Assembly: GCF_008831285.2 (NCBI RefSeq)
Contig: NC_045138.2
Coordinates: forward strand, 14,272,571 to 14,336,570
Source of the DNA: Nymphaea colorata
Lineage: Eukaryota; Streptophyta; Magnoliopsida; Nymphaeales; Nymphaeaceae
Length of the DNA stretch: 64,000 nt
Direction: 5' to 3'
Made by a program: the position numbers and the translations under genes. The notes under the pieces were generated by a model, which saw nothing but the letters and a program-made list of their open reading frames with translations, did no database searches and was not told the DNA's origin. The stretch's first letter is position 1. Each line of letters starts with the position of its first letter. This document shows, in pieces, positions 38,985 to 50,500 of the stretch.

Positions 38985-41059
38985 TCAATCCCTGAACAAC
39001 AGACAAAGCAAGAAGTTACTACTAACAAACAACAAAGCCACCAAGAAAATAAGTTACCAAGGTAGAAACATATTAGAAGATAACTGAAGAGATAAGCCGC
39101 TCCAGAAAAGAAACGGGGTAGGGGGCAGATGCTGAGGATGAGATCCAGTAAATAAATCATAAGGTACACAAAGAACAATGTCCAATCGAGTAAGACCATT
39201 ATCTACCTAAACCGCAAAAGCTTAGAGAAGAAAAAATTATAAGCTTTTGCAGTTTAGGTACACAATAATGACAATCGGGTGAAAATGATAATGTCATACC
39301 AGTACTTGATCATTCCATCCCAGCCGCATGTAGCAACTTTACTTTGCTCCAATGGATGCCATTCGCAACCGATACACACACCCTCATGACATTTGAGAGT
39401 TCGGAAGACCTTGCAACTCTTCCAGTCCCAAAACCAGCATTTGCCTTCCCCATCTCCAGACATCACAAACCTTCCATCGGGTGAGAAATTGACCTGACAG
39501 GCATACCCAGCAACAATATGCCCAGCGAACCTCTTCTTCTTGTTCAACTGAAACCGCTCTCTTGTGCTATATATCAGAATCTGATTGTCCAAGCTCTGAG
39601 CAGCAAGCCAGTTACCATTTGGATGAAGTGAGATGGATGGCATTGAATGCATGTGAGGCTCACTGATATACTTTATGACAACCGGGATTCCAAATTCCCA
39701 AACTCTCAGGGATTTATCATCACTGGAAGTAACAAATCTTCTGTTGTTATCGACAAAGGTAATGGTGTTAACAGCACCAAGGTGCTGATCATATTCTTGA
39801 GTGATCTCTCCAGAATTCATATCCCACTGAACAATCTTCTTATCGCTCATTCCAGCAAGAAGCACGTTCTGCTTGTCTTCATCAGGATTGAGCTTAACCA
39901 CATACGGAATTTTACCAGTAGAAAATGTGGAGATCACCTTTCCCGTCTCTGTATCCCACAACTTGATGTTCTTGTCATAACCAGCACTCAGAAACTTTGT
40001 ACCATCATTCGAGAAAGTGATATCTCGGACCGCCTTCGCATGGCCCATGTAAGTTCTCATGCATTTACCAGAGTTGAACACATCCCAAATCTTCACTTTT
40101 GTATCCATACCAGCTGAGAGAAGAAGATGCCCATGTTTCGGGAAGAATCTGATGGCTGCAACACCCTTGGTGTGCCCACTCCAAGTATGCACCCACCTCT
40201 TCGGAATGTAACAATGGTCGTTTGTAGCCTTGGCATCCTTAGGAGGAAGGATCCAGGACCTCCCCTGATAGTCCCGTTCTTCTTTCCCGTGAAAGGTGCT
40301 CTTTTCCGTGACTTCCGTGATACCACTCTTCTCCCTCTCAGCTGCTGCTTTCTTCTGAGCGTGCTCCTCGGCGTATTTCTTCTGCTCCTCCGTAAGTTCA
40401 GTCTGAACCTCATCTTTCTTCCCCGCCCAAGGGCTCTTCCGATTTTTCAAAAGCCATTCTTGAGTCTCTGGGTTGTCAACTTCAGGACCCAAATCTTCCT
40501 TCTCGCCCTCTTCCTCATTCTTCTGCAACTCCGTCTTCCTCCTCTTCTTCTGTTCATTCTTCGGGACGTTGTACACAGACAGGCCACTGTTCTTCTGAAG
40601 CGCATCTAAATCGCCAATATACTCGCTTCCCACATACCCCGACGGGTCCGCAGCATAGCCATACTTGTGAAACGTGTTATACTGCTCATCAAAGAGAAAG
40701 GGCTCGATCGACGCGTTCTCCACGAACCCCAATTTGTGGTTTCTCATCCCCTCAGCAACCCCATCTTTGGCATACGGGTGCGAGGGGCCATAGATGGGCG
40801 CCCAGAGTTGATCGAAGGTCGGGTTGAACGAAACCAGATGCTGAACGGGATCGATGGGTTTCTCAACATTACGGGAAAGGTTAGGATCGGCGACCCCTAG
40901 TGCGACCACAGCGTCGTCTACCTGGGGAGCGGAGCTCTTAGAGGGCAACTCCAACCTCATCGGCGAAGAATCCGGCGAAGAGGGCTGCGAACCGGAACCA
41001 GACGGCCGTTCCGGACTAGATTCTTCACTGTTCTCTTGGTAATTTTGTATCAGATCCAT
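38985..41059 (-). CDS. PRP17: Pre-mRNA-processing factor 17 (PRP17/CDC40), WD40 splicing factor
   Basis: Exon 41059-39300 starts at the ATG of MDLIQNY and carries 586 codons plus two bases. A tiny exon, 38991-38985, finishes Trp587, adds Asp588 and ends TGA, giving the conserved C-terminus KYWD. Residues 1 to about 290 hold the family's N-terminal region with acidic and Lys-rich stretches ([26 protein letters not shown]). Residues 295-588 form seven WD40 blades, e.g. [44 protein letters not shown] and [16 protein letters not shown]. Family knowledge: PRP17/CDC40 joins the activated spliceosome and is needed for the second catalytic step. Length and blade count match the family, and no lesion is seen. 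The only coding intron is 308 bp and contains a fold-back. Confidence 0.96.
39204..39260 (-). other. Fold-back (hairpin) in the PRP17 terminal intron
   Basis: Two 21-nt arms, 39204-39224 and 39240-39260, are inverted copies with one difference that becomes a G-U pair in RNA. They are separated by a 15-nt loop. In the minus-strand transcript the hairpin begins about 40 nt after the donor of the last intron. Confidence 0.85.
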
Positions 41060-41061
41060 GG

Positions 41062-41417
41062 CTGCCCAGAGAAAGCACAAAAGACGACCGACGACAAAAC
41101 GTATAATCAAAAGAGAAGTTGCCCAAAAGGGAATCCGAGCTCTTCCGTGAAACCACCAAGGGAAAACCAACCGAACATCACAACAGAAAAACTAAACGAA
41201 GAAATCAAACGGAATCGTCGTAATAATACAAACGTTCTCCATACAAGTAAAAAATGATTTCTTTTGAACAAGACGGTTGACGTACTTTTTTCGCCTGATG
41301 GAAGAAGAAGAAAGAGGTCGCTCAGGATGGTGATAAGAAGAAGAAGAAGAAAAATACAGTGGACAAAGAAGACGCTTCCAAGATAGAGAGAAAGAGAGAG
41401 AGAGAGAGGCGGCTCAC
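41062..41417 (-). promoter_or_regulatory. Probable 5' UTR intron and leader of PRP17
   Basis: In the minus strand a donor ACG|GTGAGC (exon end 41418) and a pyrimidine-led acceptor CTCTGGGCAG (ending 41062) bracket 356 bp, leaving only CC before the ATG. A telo-box-type AAACCCTAA lies at 41461-41468 in the presumed leader, as often seen in housekeeping plant genes. Predicted from sequence only. Confidence 0.55.
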
Positions 41418-41429
41418 CGTCATCCGGCG

Positions 41430-42556
41430 ATGTATGACGAAGCGTATCGTTCGCAGACAAAAACCCTAAAGTTTCCCGGTTCGAATAATAATTTCCTTGT
41501 TCCCCCCTTGTTGTCTCTGAGCGCTGGAGAGGAGATGACTCGACTAGCTGATGCCCCGAGACTCAGAACGACTCGGACGGCGGGGTTTCTTCTTCCTCCG
41601 AAAAGCAAATGTAGCCAGAGCCCGCCTTATCCAACAAAAAGCTTCTCCAAACTCGGATCCTCAACCGAATCGCTTTCGTCCATTTCAATTGATCCTAAAA
41701 CTCGGAAACAAAGTATGAATAAATATAAATAAACGGTGTTGTTATAATTGCATAAATTATTCTTTCAAATTTTCGAACAGCCAAGACATATGAAATCCAA
41801 TTTTAATAGAATTCCAATTACAAATACTCGCTATATATATATATATATATACACGGATCGGATCGGCATCACCTCTGTTTTCGCCTGCATTCCGAGTCGA
41901 TTTTTTTTATCCAGCCCCTCATATGGTACCTGACTCAGCCCTAGGGATTAATTGCAAAATTTTCTGTGTAATTGTATTTGTAAATCAAATTTTAAACATC
42001 CCCCAAAAAACTTATATATGATGCAGAACCCATAAGTACATGGTCAACTAAAACTGGATGTTCATGTCTTTAAGCATTTAGAAGTAAATTGAACAGACCA
42101 AAAAGTTTTAGTTTTTATAATTTGTTCAACGACCCTGATTCATTGTAGAAGTAAATTAAAATATAGAGTTTGACACCAAAGCTGGAAAATCAAATTTACC
42201 AAGTTTATTTGGCAGTAGATGGCACTTGTTTATAAGGAGAAGATACTGTGATTTGGTTTGCCTTTCCAAATATCATGTTCAGTAAAATTGCTGAAATATG
42301 CTGACCAATTTCCAGATTTGGAATCAGTGTTATGTATAACTGATACTAAGCATCATTGATCTTCATTTCTACATTTATATTCATATTGCTCATGTAAATT
42401 AGATGTATATATATATCTGAACCAAGTACAAACCAAATACAAGAAGTGCTAAGCTACAGAATGCTATGGCTGTTTGTCACAAATTTATTCGCAGTAGCAG
42501 ACACGAAAGCTTCTTAGACAAAAGGCGCTGGTTGACAGAGGAAACTCCTGAACAGA
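41430..42556. other. Intergenic: PRP17 promoter side and TBL 3' side
   Basis: It holds the PRP17 leader and promoter (to about 41700), an (AT)n run at about 41830-41850, AT-rich DNA without coding signal, and the 3' UTR of the TBL gene. No gene is supported. Confidence 0.6.
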
Positions 42557-44918
42557 TCAACCTAATAAATATGCGTACAACATTTCATTCCATATGTCAG
42601 GCACACCAGGCAGGCACCAATGGCTGCAATCCAGGCCATGGAGGTTAACGTGCTGTCTTTCTTCCTCACTCAGCACGTGAGTGTATAGCGAAGGATGCCC
42701 ATCTCGGCGCAGCGCCGACATCGTGGAGATCTCTTGGAGATGTACTGGAAACCTCATCGTCTTCATCACTTGTTGTTGCACTAGGAGTTCTACTGGCAAG
42801 CGATGCCGCGGCTGGAACTTCTGCAAGGGTTTCTGCTGGTGGTAGCATTTGCCTCCATCTCTCCTGCGGCTCAGAAACTCACAATGATCACGGTCACGGT
42901 AAAAATTGAGTCACTGGAAGCTGTAGTTTCTTCTTAGCATTACATGACCATACAATTTAATGACACGACAGTAAGGACTTCAATCTTACCCTCAGAGAGA
43001 GAGAGAGAGAGAGAGAGAGGAATACCCATTATGAAAAGGGGAGAAGCTTCTGAAAATGACTCGATTTCTTTCAGGGTTGAGGTTCAAGTCTACCCATCTA
43101 GCCCATGTGGAGAGACCCTTCTGGTATGCGACCATTGGGTTCAGGCTGGTGTAGGCTTTGTTCCCTTCCATCATAACGTCCCATCTGCAAAAGAGAGAGA
43201 TTACAGAGGGCTGGCCTACTCTTCTGGATAGACATGAATAGAAACAGTTCAAATTCCGAAAGAAAGTAGTTCTTGATGTCAAAATTTGTCTACATAATCA
43301 ATTCTTCTTCTATAGAAAGTAGGGATGTGTGCAGTTTGCACCCAAAACACAACGTCTAAAGAGTCCAACCTACTCTTATTTTCCCAATCATATTTAGATT
43401 CCGATTCAGTCATAAACCTGTCAAACATGAGATTTAATTAACATCAACCACCACATGTGAAAAGCATATTGTTCAAAAGAGAATGTGAGCACCCATCTCG
43501 AGTTCAGAGCTCCTTTTAATCCAAATTTCAGGAAAAATTTTGCCAATCACAATTATGCAGTTTTGATTCGTTTAAAAGAAAACTGTAAAAAACAGAGATT
43601 TGGGGTCACCATTTTGATGAAGCTCTCGACATGGCTTATATATAAAGAAGCACGGTTAGAGAGACCAAAATTTACTGTTCAATGTGTGAAAAGCAGTCTT
43701 TCCAGGCTTACGATTTCCATTTGCCGGTGTGTATCCACCAGTGAGCTGAGTCGAACACGAGAATGTCCACTCCCCTCCAGTATCGTGCATTTTCTTCAAT
43801 GGAATCTAAGTGCAGTATCCTCCTATTTCCTGGTCCAACCTTCAGCTCCACAAGAAAGGGAGCCCAGAAAAATTCAATCGATGCTTCAAAATCCTGCAAC
43901 CAATCGTTTTGTCAAAGAATATGACAAGAAGCTTATGGACTTGAAGAAAAACTCTCATACGCTTGATAGAAAATTTTCTTATGCCATACAGACAAAAATT
44001 TTCATATGCAGAAATTTTTCCCTGCAACGTTTTCCTTTCACATGAGATTATGCCAAATATGCAACAGAAATCGACTTCTATGACACGGAAACACTAAATA
44101 TGGTTCGGACTCATGGAAGAGAGAAGGGTGAAGACGTACCAAGGCATGAAAAGCCATAGAGGGGCCATGGAAGGTCAGGGTCTTTCTGCTCTTGGGTAGA
44201 ACTGCCTCAACCATGCAGACCAATGATTCCCATTGGCTTCTCATGATAGAGTCTCCAACGAACATGATCCTTTTCCTCCTCATCCTTCCAAGAAAATCCA
44301 ATGAATTGAACCTGAACCAAGAAAGCAAATGAGACGTATCATCCATGATTCACCATCAGTTCAGAATGCAATCGCCTGCAAAATTTATTCTGCATGAGCT
44401 ATACATGGGTTGCATGCTCAAACTCTGGTCCAAATGCATCTCATGTTAGTTTTGTCGCAGGCTTCCATCTCCCTCTCTCTCCCTCTAATAATGCAAGTGC
44501 AGAGCAACAAAACCATCTGCAGGAGTACAGCTAACACTGGACAAGTTACATACCTAGGGATAGAGCAGCTGCTTGGTTTCCACTTCCATCTTTGATAATC
44601 GGAATCTGGCCGCCCGTTTCGCCAACAATTCACTTTGGAGCTAAGGTAATTGCAACTTGGATAGTACAATGGGTATGAAGGATCATAGACCCATTTCCCA
44701 ATTGACAGGTCACACCTTTGTCTGTAGTTTTGGCTATTCATCACCACATTAGCGTCTCCTTCTTTTGCCGCCTCCTCCTCATCCAACCAAGAGCCTGCCA
44801 AGAGACTGTGGCTGAGTTGAAGACTTTCTCCATGAGAGCTTCTTAAAGCGATGAAGGAGAAGCAGAGCAATAAGAGAAGGAAGATAGAGGAGAAACATGG
44901 AGCGGGGATGTCACCCAT
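42557..44918 (-). CDS. Trichome birefringence-like/PMR5-family protein (putative polysaccharide O-acetyltransferase)
   Basis: Five minus-strand exons, 44918-44554, 44311-44140, 43893-43712, 43184-43026 and 42863-42557, join in frame to 394 residues. Residues about 9-27 are hydrophobic (SSIFLLLLLCFSFIAL), a signal peptide or type II anchor. The PMR5N region follows with CDLSIGKWVYDPSYPLY and paired cysteines to SSCSIPRF. The esterase-like GDS motif is at 141-143 (FVGDSIMRSQWES) and the DxxH motif at 371-374 in DCSHWCLPGVPD. Family knowledge: TBL proteins are Golgi enzymes that O-acetylate xylan, mannan, xyloglucan or pectin, and PMR5 affects powdery-mildew resistance. The substrate is not deducible; the LDCSHWCLPG..WNEMLY ending places it near the PMR5/TBL37-45 side. 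Length is normal and all key residues are present. Confidence 0.92.
43002..43019. repeat. (GA)n microsatellite next to a splice donor
   Basis: About nine GA repeats lie just inside the last intron of the TBL gene, within 25 nt of the donor at 43025. Confidence 0.9.
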
Positions 44919-46728
44919 TTTTGAATGCAGGTGTGGGGTAGCAACTCAGCCAATATAAGAGCTTAAGAGGTTGAGGGGCCTGGTAAAAGTAAGCCCTAGT
45001 TTTGCTATCTCATGGTTCCTTGATCACCTTTCCTTGCAGTGCCTTTCCAAAGTCCTCCTAGACTTACGGGCATTTTGATTTTGACAGATGCATCTCTGCC
45101 TAAACACGACAGGCCAAATTACTCTTGCCTTTTTACATTTAAGGCAGATCCATTTTTTTCTTAGAATTAACTATGACCAGCAGCTTATCATAATTTGTTT
45201 GTTGCAAAATAGCTATTGAATTGGAAAGTATACATTTACATCATATGATCTAACTTCTAAGTTCCTCTCTTGACTAAGAAGATTCTACCAGAGAAAACAG
45301 TATTCTGTATCTGCAAATTTACCCGCAGTCACCCAATTGAAACTGGCAAGCAAAGGGCGATGGTGGAAATGAATATGTTGTTTGATTATAAGGCGGGGAC
45401 ATAGAAAAAACCCAAAAACAAGTAATAAGAATTCAACCTAGTTGAAACGGTTGAAGAAGACCTCATATTCTGACCATACATCAAAAAGAGACATGGTAAT
45501 AATGAAGGGGAAAAAGATGATGACTTTCTTCCCTTTTCTTTCCAGGCCTAACTAATTGATAGGCGTGGACATCAATGGCAGTTACTTGGGCATTTTAATG
45601 GAGATTGCTGAATTTATGCAAGGAGTTATGGCTTGAGTCACGGGAACATGGGTCAGGTTGGTGCTTATGATGCTTGGCACTCAAAATTGTCTGGCTTTTC
45701 TCTTCACTGTGATTGCCACGGCCATCATATCTCTCTCCCCCTTTCTTGCAGGTAAACAGTAAGGCTAAATAAAGTTCAGTAGCGTGAAGATTCAGGCAGC
45801 ACGAACCAAGCACCATAATGGCCCTTGCATCATGAAACTGGAATGGAATAAATTTCTTGGTGACATCCGGTATGAATATGTTCCCACTGAATTGGAAGCA
45901 CTTGCTGTTTAGAAAAAATCAAGTGCTCTCGACAGGTGATCTTTTTTATCATAGTCATAACATTATCATTTTCACAGTTCAGACAGTGAGGTTTTTTTCA
46001 GCTACAATATATCGAGGAAAAATACGTAAATTTTAAAAAAATCTCAAAAATTAAGAAAAAATAAAATGAATGAGAAACTAACAAGACCATGCTTTTTATT
46101 CCAAAAGAGAAAAGGAATCTTAACTGTTACGCATCCTGTTTCTAGTGTGTTCTTAAGGCTAAGGAACCTATACTGTTTCCATTCGTAGATAACAAGACGG
46201 GTAGGATTGAATTACAATCAGGCTTGCCTTAGAAGTCTTGATTAAGCTTGGTCTAATCTCATTCTCGTTTATAAAACATATCTCAAACATAGATTTAAGA
46301 TCTTGAATATAAATTGGTAATTGACATGTAGTTAGATTCTATTTAGTTGGTAGTTGGATTACATTTGATGCAGTACATGCAGACTATACTTCTGAGTTCT
46401 GTCACAAGCTTTGCACCGGCTTCAGATGTTGGCCATTTGCAAGATTATGTGCAAACATCATGATTTATCATCACATTGTTATGCGCAAAGTAGAATGTCA
46501 CGTTCACGAGATGTGGTTTAAACAAGATGTTTGATAAGAACAATATTATGTTTTTATACTATAAATGATTATGAAACAACAACATGGTTTATCGTTAGAA
46601 AAAAAAAAAAACGCATATTTTTTGAAACTAGATTATATTGCTTTTGGTATTAAAAGCAACAACTTGATTCCTAAAATGAAGTTTTTGACAACTGGGTATG
46701 AGGCCATTGATAAGGCCCGACAAGAAGC

Positions 46729-47203
46729 CACGTGGATTGGATCGAGGTCAAGCACGTGAATTGAGTACAGATCCAACTCGGATCTACTTTCGTCATTTTC
46801 GTTGAAGAGGGAACTGCCATAACACGTGGTCCAAAGATCCGGGGCTCACTGATCCAACTAGGAAATAGATCCGTTTCCGTTCTGGACACATATTTCTAAT
46901 TTCCAAATTTACAACGAAATTTGTTTATTTTGCTTTCTGTATTGTTAAAATCAAAGGTGTTTCATTATGTAAAATCAAAGGTGTTTCGTTATGTTATGCT
47001 TTAAAATCAAATTATCGTCATTTTCACGTGATAAACTGATGAAGGCTTGGTGCCTTAGGCCGATATTTTGCAACTAATTGTGAAATTTAAATTAAAGCGA
47101 TTTGAAAGAGATGGATCTGGATTTGGATCGAGGTGGACTCTGCCAGTGGACTACCAAGTGAGTTGGACGGCATTGCTGCTTTCGAGCATTAACAGACCAC
47201 GTG
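46729..47203 (+). promoter_or_regulatory. Cluster of five G-boxes upstream of MVD
   Basis: CACGTG occurs at 46729-46734, 46753-46758, 46823-46828, 47025-47030 and 47198-47203, i.e. 365-840 bp upstream of the MVD ATG. Two are flanked as the full palindrome CCACGTGG. Family knowledge: G-boxes bind bHLH (PIF, MYC) and bZIP (HY5, ABF) factors. Regulation of this gene by them is inference. Confidence 0.65.
46946..46993. repeat. 24-bp tandem repeat in the MVD upstream region
   Basis: TAAAATCAAAGGTGTTTC-type units at 46946-46969 and 46970-46993 differ at one base. A partial third TTAAAATCAAA follows near 47001. Confidence 0.85.
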
Positions 47204-47567
47204 GAGTCGGCAATTGTGCAGATCCAAGTCCAAATCCAAACTTAATTCCGGTGGGCCACGAGATTTGGACCCGACTCCACGAACAGAACAACCGAATCGG
47301 ACCTTTTTAAAATGCCTTTTCCGCCAACATCGCCCAAGAACGAAACGCACGGTAAAAGAGCGAAATCTCTCTCTCTTTCTCTCTCTCTATCTTTCTGTGT
47401 GCCAGTGGGGGGAGGACTAGTTCCGATCTGTCTTCCATTTTTTCGGCATTTCCTGGTTTGTCCTGGAATCCGAGAAAAACAAAGGAAGAACGAGATAAAG
47501 GAAGGGAGGATTTCTGGTTTCGGGATTTTGGATTTGTTTTTCTGGTGGTTTTTGTTGGGCAGGAAAG

Positions 47568-50500
47568 ATGGGAGTGGGAACGGAGAGCTGGGTGGTGATG
47601 GCGACGGCGAGATCTCCGACCAACATAGCGGTGATAAAGTACTGGGGTAAGAGGGACGAGTCGCTCATCCTGCCAATTAACGACAGCATCAGCGTAACGC
47701 TCGACCCTGACCATCTCTGCACCACCACCACTGTTGCCGCCAGCCCCGCGTTCGACTCAGATCGCATGTGGCTCAACGGCAAGGTTCCTACTTTCCTTAC
47801 TTTGGTTTTCCGCCTTATTTTTATTCGTCGCCGTTGTCATCAGTATCTTTCTTTCTTTCTCGTGATTTGGCTTTTTATGACGTTTTCATTCGAGCAGATC
47901 GTTGTAGTACTTTATGATCCAGTGGTTACTCTTTCTCTGTCTTTCTGTTTTTTGATTTTTTTTTTTTTTGAAAATGTTTTGTGACGTGGCTGTTTTGGCT
48001 CATCGTTTACGAATGTAGCAGCCATTCTTTTTTCGAGTCTCGAAGGAATCTTTCCTTTTTTGGTTACGAAAGTGATAGGTACTTTGTGTTCCGTTGTTTT
48101 AAATGATGTTTCGAAGCTGGAGTTTAAATACTTATCTGTTCTAAGAGAATTTGGTTAGTCAAAACCTTTCAGTTTTAATCTCATAGAGTTCTAGACATTT
48201 TGTTTTGTTATACTTTTTATTTTCAGTAACGATCATTATTGTATACCTTGTTTAAAATGGTATTACGATGGTTTTTGTGATCTTAATGACTATCATAATT
48301 TTCTTATGGAATATTGTTGTAATTGAGTATGTCCATAAGTTTGATCAATAACTTTCGTTCTTTTCTTGTCCTATGGTTTTGTTTCGTACATTTTTTTCCC
48401 GATAACAGAGAATCCACTCACCCAACAGTGTAAATTTGTAAATTTCGAGATAGAGGCTCCTTGAACCCCGTAACCTTTACCTCGGACAATCATACTCGGT
48501 TCTGTGAGCAGGGCTGACTTCCTGTTTCATTAGCGAACAAAAATCCCATTTTCCCAAAAGAATGCCATGTTTCTCTCGTAAAGTTTTTCTTTTACTGGTT
48601 TGTTAACCATGTGGATTGAAGCACTTGCTCTCTCATTTTGTTTTTTGTCTTTTGTTTCTTCTTTCTTGGGTAGAGCAGGAGATCTCTCTTTCTGGAGGAA
48701 GATTCCAAGCCTGTCTCAGGGAAATTCGCAAACGTGCACATGACGTCACAGATGAGAAGAAGGGACTTCGTATTAGTAAAGAAGATTGGCAGAATATCCA
48801 TGTCCACATCGCTTCTTATAACAATTTCCCTACTGCGGCCGGATTAGCTTCCTCAGCTGCGGGCTTTGCATGCTTAGGTAAAAAGGGGACCATAGTCTGA
48901 CTCTTCACTTTGTAAATTATTTTGTTAAAGGTTTGATGCTTGACCTGTGCTTGAGTAGTTTGAATTCTACCTATCGCTTACACTATCAGCATCAATCTCC
49001 ACATATTTTTACTTCTGCAGTCAAACACAACTGCCTGTCGCTTGATACTTTGAGTTATTATCAATTACTTAGTTAGTGTTGGATGATTTAGTGTTCCTTT
49101 ATAAGTAGTTTGGCTTGATCCTAGTTAATATGACATTGCACAGACACACACAAATACATGGACATGCATTAAGACAGGTATGCGTCAACCTCTGTTTCGG
49201 TAGTTTGAATTTTACCATTTCTGACATCATCATTCTTCTGCATGTATTTACACTCTTGCAGACAAGTACATGACTGACGTTTTAATTTCTGAACCAGTTC
49301 GCCAGGCTGGATGCTTTAGTTTTTCTCTTCTGTTATTTGTATTGAAACCCATTTATATAATATGACAAACAAATAGACAAACATGCATGGATCAGATCAA
49401 AATTTTGGTACTAGAATGTGCCAGCCTTTCCTCTATGCTATGTCTTCTGGATATGTTGACCAGATTTATCACACAAATCTGAATAAACATTGAAAGAAAT
49501 TATAGACTAGGACATCAAAAAAGAGCTTGACCTTTTTCCTGTTAATTGCAATTTATGTTTGTATTCATGTATTGTGATACTTTCACCATCTAATTCTATA
49601 AAATTGTATAAATAAGATTCCTTTTTTGGTAACAATAATTTGCACATGTCTAACCTGGTCTTGTTGATCTGTAGTTTTTTCTCTTGCAAAGCTAATGAAT
49701 GTCTCTGAAGAATATGGGGCGCTCTCTGCAATTGCAAGGTTTGTCATGATAGATATGTGCATCCCATGACAACATAAACATGCAGATGTACAGCATTGGA
49801 GTGTGCAATTTGCCACTTCCTTGTAACATCACTGGATAGCATGCATAGACAATTTCGGTTGAACATATCATTCAGTTGTGCCGTTGTAAGCTATGTTTCC
49901 CCCCTTGTAACTTCACATGTGGATTGGTTTGCCTTACAGGCAAGGTTCTGGAAGTGCTTGTCGAAGTCTCTATGGTGGATTTGTCAAGTGGGTGATGGGC
50001 AATGTAAGTTTTATGGTTCAAGTCCGCTATATATTCAGTCTTGGTTGTTATAAGTCAATCTTTTAACATTATATTTTTTTTCTTCAAGGATTCATCAGGA
50101 AGTGATAGCATTGCTGTACAGCTGGTCAATGAAGCTCATTGGAGTGACCTTGTTATTCTTATTGCAGTGGTAGATTTCCGCTTGCACCTTAGACCAAACA
50201 TAGATGAGAAGACTGTGATTTCTGTTTTCTGTTTTAGTTTTACATTTATGTCTCATCTATAAGCTTTGCACTTAGTTGGTTTTGCTTTGTTTTTCTTACT
50301 GTTCTGTTGCTACCCATTTTATTCTAAATCTAGAAAAGAGGAAAGATGATTTTGGAGAAAAGGAAAGGGGAAGTGGGATATGTTCTGTTCTCGAAGTGTA
50401 GAGGTCTGTATTAGGATTTAGTTCAAATGAAAAGATGTGTAAAGACCATAGCTAGTAGAGCAGTTTACTAATGCAGTAAAACCTGGGCTGACATGAGCAT

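Larger units (their letters stand above)
44919..47567. other. Divergent intergenic region between the TBL and MVD genes
   Basis: A 2.65 kb spacer separating two divergently read genes. The left part is the TBL promoter side. The right part contains the CACGTG cluster, a 24-bp tandem repeat and a CT-rich leader (about 47367-47397) just before the MVD start. Frames inside are short and unremarkable. Confidence 0.6.

Noticed and set aside
40127-40609. 160-codon plus-strand frame, and 39647-40117 on the same strand
   Set aside because: Antisense shadows of the PRP17 coding exon; hydrophobic and Leu-rich because the true strand is Lys/Glu-rich.
42666-42848. Alternative frame through the last TBL exon (MLPPAETLAEVPAA...)
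   Set aside because: The frame encoding KCYHQQKPL..LRRDGHPS..DCSHWCLPG is continuous with the upstream exons and holds the conserved DxxH motif. The other frame is a shadow, so no frameshift is needed.
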